DNA of 64,000 nucleotides, from positions 62,001-126,000 of the forward strand of contig NZ_QBKI01000012.1 of assembly GCF_003054055.1 (NCBI RefSeq), in the 5' to 3' direction. This document shows positions 61,281 to 64,000 of this stretch, in pieces. Below the pieces are notes generated by a model. The model did not search any database and was not told the DNA's origin. It worked only from the letters and a program-made list of their open reading frames with translations. How positions within the stretch are numbered: position 1 is the first letter of the stretch; each line of letters opens with the position of its first letter. A program made the translations under genes and the position numbers. Origin of the DNA: Pontibacter mucosus (GTDB lineage Bacteria; Bacteroidota; Bacteroidia; Cytophagales; Hymenobacteraceae).

Positions 61281-61475
61281 CTACGTTTGTATACCAGATG
61301 TAAGTATACGCTTTATACTTCAATCCTGCCTAAAGAAACTATAAAGATATACCGGGAAGCCCGGCCCTGCCAAAGCACAGGTATATCTTAGCGGCAGCGG
61401 GCAAAGTTTAACGGAAAGACAGACGGGGAAGTATAATTTATACGTTGCAGGTACCGAACCCGCTCAATTTTATAC

Positions 61476-62291
61476 TTAGCCCGAGGTAGCGGAGGCCCTC
61501 TCCCTTACCAACGTGCTGCGGTAAAGTATAAAAAGGACCGTTATCCCCAGCACTGCCAGGCCAACCCAGGCGGTAAGTATAAGCTGCGAGCTTGCTTCCA
61601 TACTTAGTTCGCGGTGCTTCAGGTTAATGCCGTAAAGCGCCCACATGCCCACCAGCCCCACAAACAGGTTAGACCTGCTGATAGTGACGAATGCCACAAC
61701 CAGCGTGGACACCACGATCATAATGACTGTCCAGGTTGCTGCATCCACCCCAAAGCCATTCCAGCCTAAGCCTACTAAAGCCGCGCTGATATTGGCGACT
61801 GTGGCAATAATTATCCAACCAAAGTATAAACTGAGCGGCACCTGCGTCAGCCAGCGCGAGGCTGCAGAGCGGGAATGATCAAAAATATTCAGCCGCAGGT
61901 GCATGGCCAGCAGCGTTACCAACTGGATAAGTATAAGCACCACCGACACCAGTAGCCACTCGTTTACCCAGGCGATGGTCCAGAGGCCGGTGGCCAGGTT
62001 GTTCCCTATAAACAGGTAGCCCAGCCGCTGCAGGTCTGCGTTTGCCTCATGGTGGGCCGGCTCTTTAAAGGCTTTAAGTAGATGATAGATACAGAAGGCG
62101 GACAGCGCCAGGTAAATCACGCCCCAGATGGAGAAGGTAATGCCCGCAGGCGTAAAAAGCGCCGGATACTTGTCCGACACATCGCCGATGGTCTGGTTAT
62201 TAAAAAGCTTTAGCTGTGTTAGCTGCGAGGGCACTAAATGCACCAGAAAGAACAGGGCATTCAGCAGAGCCAGTGTTTTGCTATTTTTCAT
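61476..62291 (-). CDS. TspO/MBR-related tryptophan-rich membrane protein
   Basis: A 271-residue membrane protein with about seven hydrophobic helices. FTPAGITFSIWGVIYLAL matches the TspO/MBR signature (PxWxF-type loop and helix), and QVPLSLYFGWIIIATVANISA with YGINLKHRELS fits the tryptophan-rich sensory protein group. It is longer than the 160-residue Rhodobacter TspO; this long form is common in Bacteroidota. TspO proteins bind porphyrins and related ligands; the function here is unproven. Stands alone with many AAGTATA words at both ends. Confidence 0.75.
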   Translation of the reverse strand: MKNSKTLALLNALFFLVHLVPSQLTQLKLFNNQTIGDVSDKYPALFTPAGITFSIWGVIYLALSAFCIYHLLKAFKEPAHHEANADLQRLGYLFIGNNLATGLWTIAWVNEWLLVSVVLILIQLVTLLAMHLRLNIFDHSRSAASRWLTQVPLSLYFGWIIIATVANISAALVGLGWNGFGVDAATWTVIMIVVSTLVVAFVTISRSNLFVGLVGMWALYGINLKHRELSMEASSQLILTAWVGLAVLGITVLFILYRSTLVRERASATSG

Positions 62292-62336
62292 AGTATAGGT
62301 GCATGGTGCTTCAGGTTTATACTTTACGCAAGACTT

Positions 62337-64000
62337 CTAGAATTCAACGATAAAGCCCAGCGTTGGCACCAGGTTGCCGTCGTTGTTTTTCAGGATAACC
62401 GGAATGCCATTGCTGCCGTCCAGGCGCAGCGGGTTGCCGTCGGTGGTGGCAAAGCCAGTGTTGCTTTCGTTGCGCTGGAAGGTATAACGGTCAAAACCGG
62501 GGGTGTTGCTACCCAGCACGTTGGCAATGTCCAGGAACAGGTCTAGGGTGATGCGGTTGAAGTTCCACTTCTTGTCGATGCGCACGTCGAGCTGGCTGAA
62601 GGGCTGCAGGCGCTCGGTGTTCAAGCGGCTGTAATCCAGAATGCCGACACCCAGCGAGGCATAGTTGCGGCGCGAGGCTTCCAGGTCGAAAGGCGTGGCA
62701 GGCGCGCCGCCGGCATACCGGTACTTGGCCCCGAATTCCCAGTTACGCGGCAGCTTCTTGCCTACCAGTCCCGACACCAGGTGGCGGTAATCCCAGGCGC
62801 TGGACACGTAGCGTCCGTCAAGCCCGGCAAACTCGCTCACCACATAGGTATAAGACAGCACCGAGAACACGGTGCCCGTCAGCTTTTTCTGCAGGTAAAA
62901 CTCTGCCCCGTAGGCCCGCCCCTTGCCATTCGTCACCACCGCCTCGTTGCCAATCGCGCCAAAGTCGCCGCCCTGGTTGGCCAGCGAAATGCCATCTCGG
63001 ATGGATACCGGGTAGTTGCTGTAGTCTTTGTAGAAGGCCTCCAGGGTGAAGCGCAAATCCTGGCGCGGCAGAAACTCGGTGCCGAGCACGTAGTGGATGG
63101 AGCGGGTGTAATCGGCCTGCTTGTTTAGGTACCGGCCGTCCTCCTGGTAGCCCAGAACCGTGTAGATAGGCAGCTTGTAGTAGATGCCTGACGAGGCGTT
63201 CACCGTCCATCTATCATTGAGCAGGTAAGAAATGGCCAATCGTGGCGAGAGCGTTTTCAGTGGATTGTGGCCTTCCTCGGTAAACGAGTTCATATCGGTG
63301 CGGAGGCCCAGCGACAGCCCCAGTTTATTATCCAGCACCGACTTAGACACCTGCCCAAAGGCGCCGTAGCGGAAGAAGTCCAGGTTCGTGTTGTAGTCCA
63401 GCGTCACGCCCGGCTGCACCAGGTTGTTCTGCTCGTCGCGCAGCTCTTTGCGGATCACGCTGAAGATGTCGTTGGTAAACTGCGCATACTGCCCCGACAC
63501 GCCATAAGCATAGCGCCAGCCGTTTTTATACTTGTTCACGTCCAGCCGCAGCTTGTTCTCCGTTTCCCGGGAGTTGGTTTTTAATGTATAGGCTTGGTTT
63601 TCTCCTTCCTCTGCAGCCTCATACTTGTCCAGGGAGTTGTCGAAGGCGTTGCGGCTCAGGGCCAGGTTCACGTAGCCATCGGTGATGAGCCTTTTCACGG
63701 CCACGCCGGTAGTATAGTTCCATTGGTTGATGTAAGGCGTAGAGCGCAGGATGTACTCATTTTCCGGGGTACTTTCGCGCGGCACGCCAAACGAGAAATC
63801 GTCAATAGCCCCCACCCCGATGAAGGAAATAGAGGTTTTATCGTTTAGCTTGTGGTCTACTTTATACTGGAAATCCCAGTAATTCGGGCGGATGGGCAAA
63901 TCGAGGAGCTTGAACAAAAACTGCAGGTAGGACCGGCGCACCGACACGAGGTAGGTAGTCTTTGCCCCCACCGGTCCTTCCAGCGTGGTGGCGAACTCCG
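62337..64000 (-). CDS. TonB-dependent receptor, C-terminal part
   Basis: The last roughly 550 residues of an outer-membrane receptor, the rest lying beyond the right edge. It is rich in alternating aromatic beta-strands (NYWDFQYKVDHKLNDKTSISF, YGAFGQVSKSVLDNKLGLSLGLRTD, RYAGGAPATPFDLEASRRNY) and ends with a barrel-terminal aromatic, LGFIVEF. LSPRLAISYLLNDRWTVNASSGIYY is typical of the C-terminal barrel. Such proteins import siderophores, vitamins or oligosaccharides with TonB energy. The plug is outside the window, so the substrate cannot be predicted. Confidence 0.9.
   Translation of the reverse strand, partial: EFATTLEGPVGAKTTYLVSVRRSYLQFLFKLLDLPIRPNYWDFQYKVDHKLNDKTSISFIGVGAIDDFSFGVPRESTPENEYILRSTPYINQWNYTTGVAVKRLITDGYVNLALSRNAFDNSLDKYEAAEEGENQAYTLKTNSRETENKLRLDVNKYKNGWRYAYGVSGQYAQFTNDIFSVIRKELRDEQNNLVQPGVTLDYNTNLDFFRYGAFGQVSKSVLDNKLGLSLGLRTDMNSFTEEGHNPLKTLSPRLAISYLLNDRWTVNASSGIYYKLPIYTVLGYQEDGRYLNKQADYTRSIHYVLGTEFLPRQDLRFTLEAFYKDYSNYPVSIRDGISLANQGGDFGAIGNEAVVTNGKGRAYGAEFYLQKKLTGTVFSVLSYTYVVSEFAGLDGRYVSSAWDYRHLVSGLVGKKLPRNWEFGAKYRYAGGAPATPFDLEASRRNYASLGVGILDYSRLNTERLQPFSQLDVRIDKKWNFNRITLDLFLDIANVLGSNTPGFDRYTFQRNESNTGFATTDGNPLRLDGSNGIPVILKNNDGNLVPTLGFIVEF

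Overview
The window looks like chromosomal DNA of a Bacteroidota bacterium of the Cytophagales, most probably Hymenobacteraceae and close to Pontibacter. The grounds are the gene families present (fused alpha/beta 2-oxo acid dehydrogenase E1, UMF1-type transporter, DUF1573 protein, NamZ-type muramidase, TonB-dependent receptor), Bacteroidota-type promoters (TTTG, about 19 bases, TAnnTTTG), moderate-to-high GC coding sequence, and a heavy load of short AT-rich words in and between genes. Genus placement is inference. I saw no rRNA, tRNA, CRISPR array, prophage or intact insertion sequence.

Layout. 1-9.2 kb: a truncated phosphatase-family lipoprotein, an exported-type Pcm, a frameshifted quinone reductase, a DisA/DAC-like protein, LdhA, a degenerate archease, a CapA-type protein and a DegP protease. 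9.5-18.9 kb: amino-acid permease, exported methyltransferase, flavin oxidoreductase, PEBP protein, zinc alcohol dehydrogenase, NamZ, M1 peptidase and DinB. 18.9-22.6 kb: a sulfation and surface-modification cluster (sulfotransferase, CysC, CysQ, acyltransferase). 22.9-37.6 kb: D-aminoacylase, HAD protein, Mug glycosylase, SDR, E1 fusion, DUF1573, alanine dehydrogenase, LTA-synthase-like sulfatase, a lone HsdR-N-type nuclease domain, AMP nucleosidase and amidohydrolase. 38-47.3 kb: transporter, two tandem paralogous helical-repeat proteins with a divergent 51-residue peptide gene, then a peptide ABC importer lacking its ATPase, and a small orphan gene. 47.5-64 kb: MsrA, a histidine kinase, SDR, a beta-aspartyl peptide/cyanophycin-type degradation cluster, carbonic anhydrase, a kinase and response-regulator pair, TspO-like protein and a truncated TonB receptor.

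The strongest unexplained signal is the 7-mer AAGTATA (complement TATACTT). I counted about 44 copies in the first 10 kb where base composition predicts about one. It occurs inside genes, in spacers and as paired inverted copies forming hairpins near gene ends. Other structure includes a 390/330-bp dispersed repeat in two copies, variable-stem hairpins, a 59-bp element in two opposite orientations, a 45-bp perfect inverted repeat between convergent genes, and an exact 85-bp tandem duplication over the end of the archease gene.

The best candidate for an undescribed gene system is the tandem helical-repeat pair at 39.4-42.4 kb with its divergent small peptide. Its layout recalls peptide/TPR-receptor quorum sensing but is not established here.
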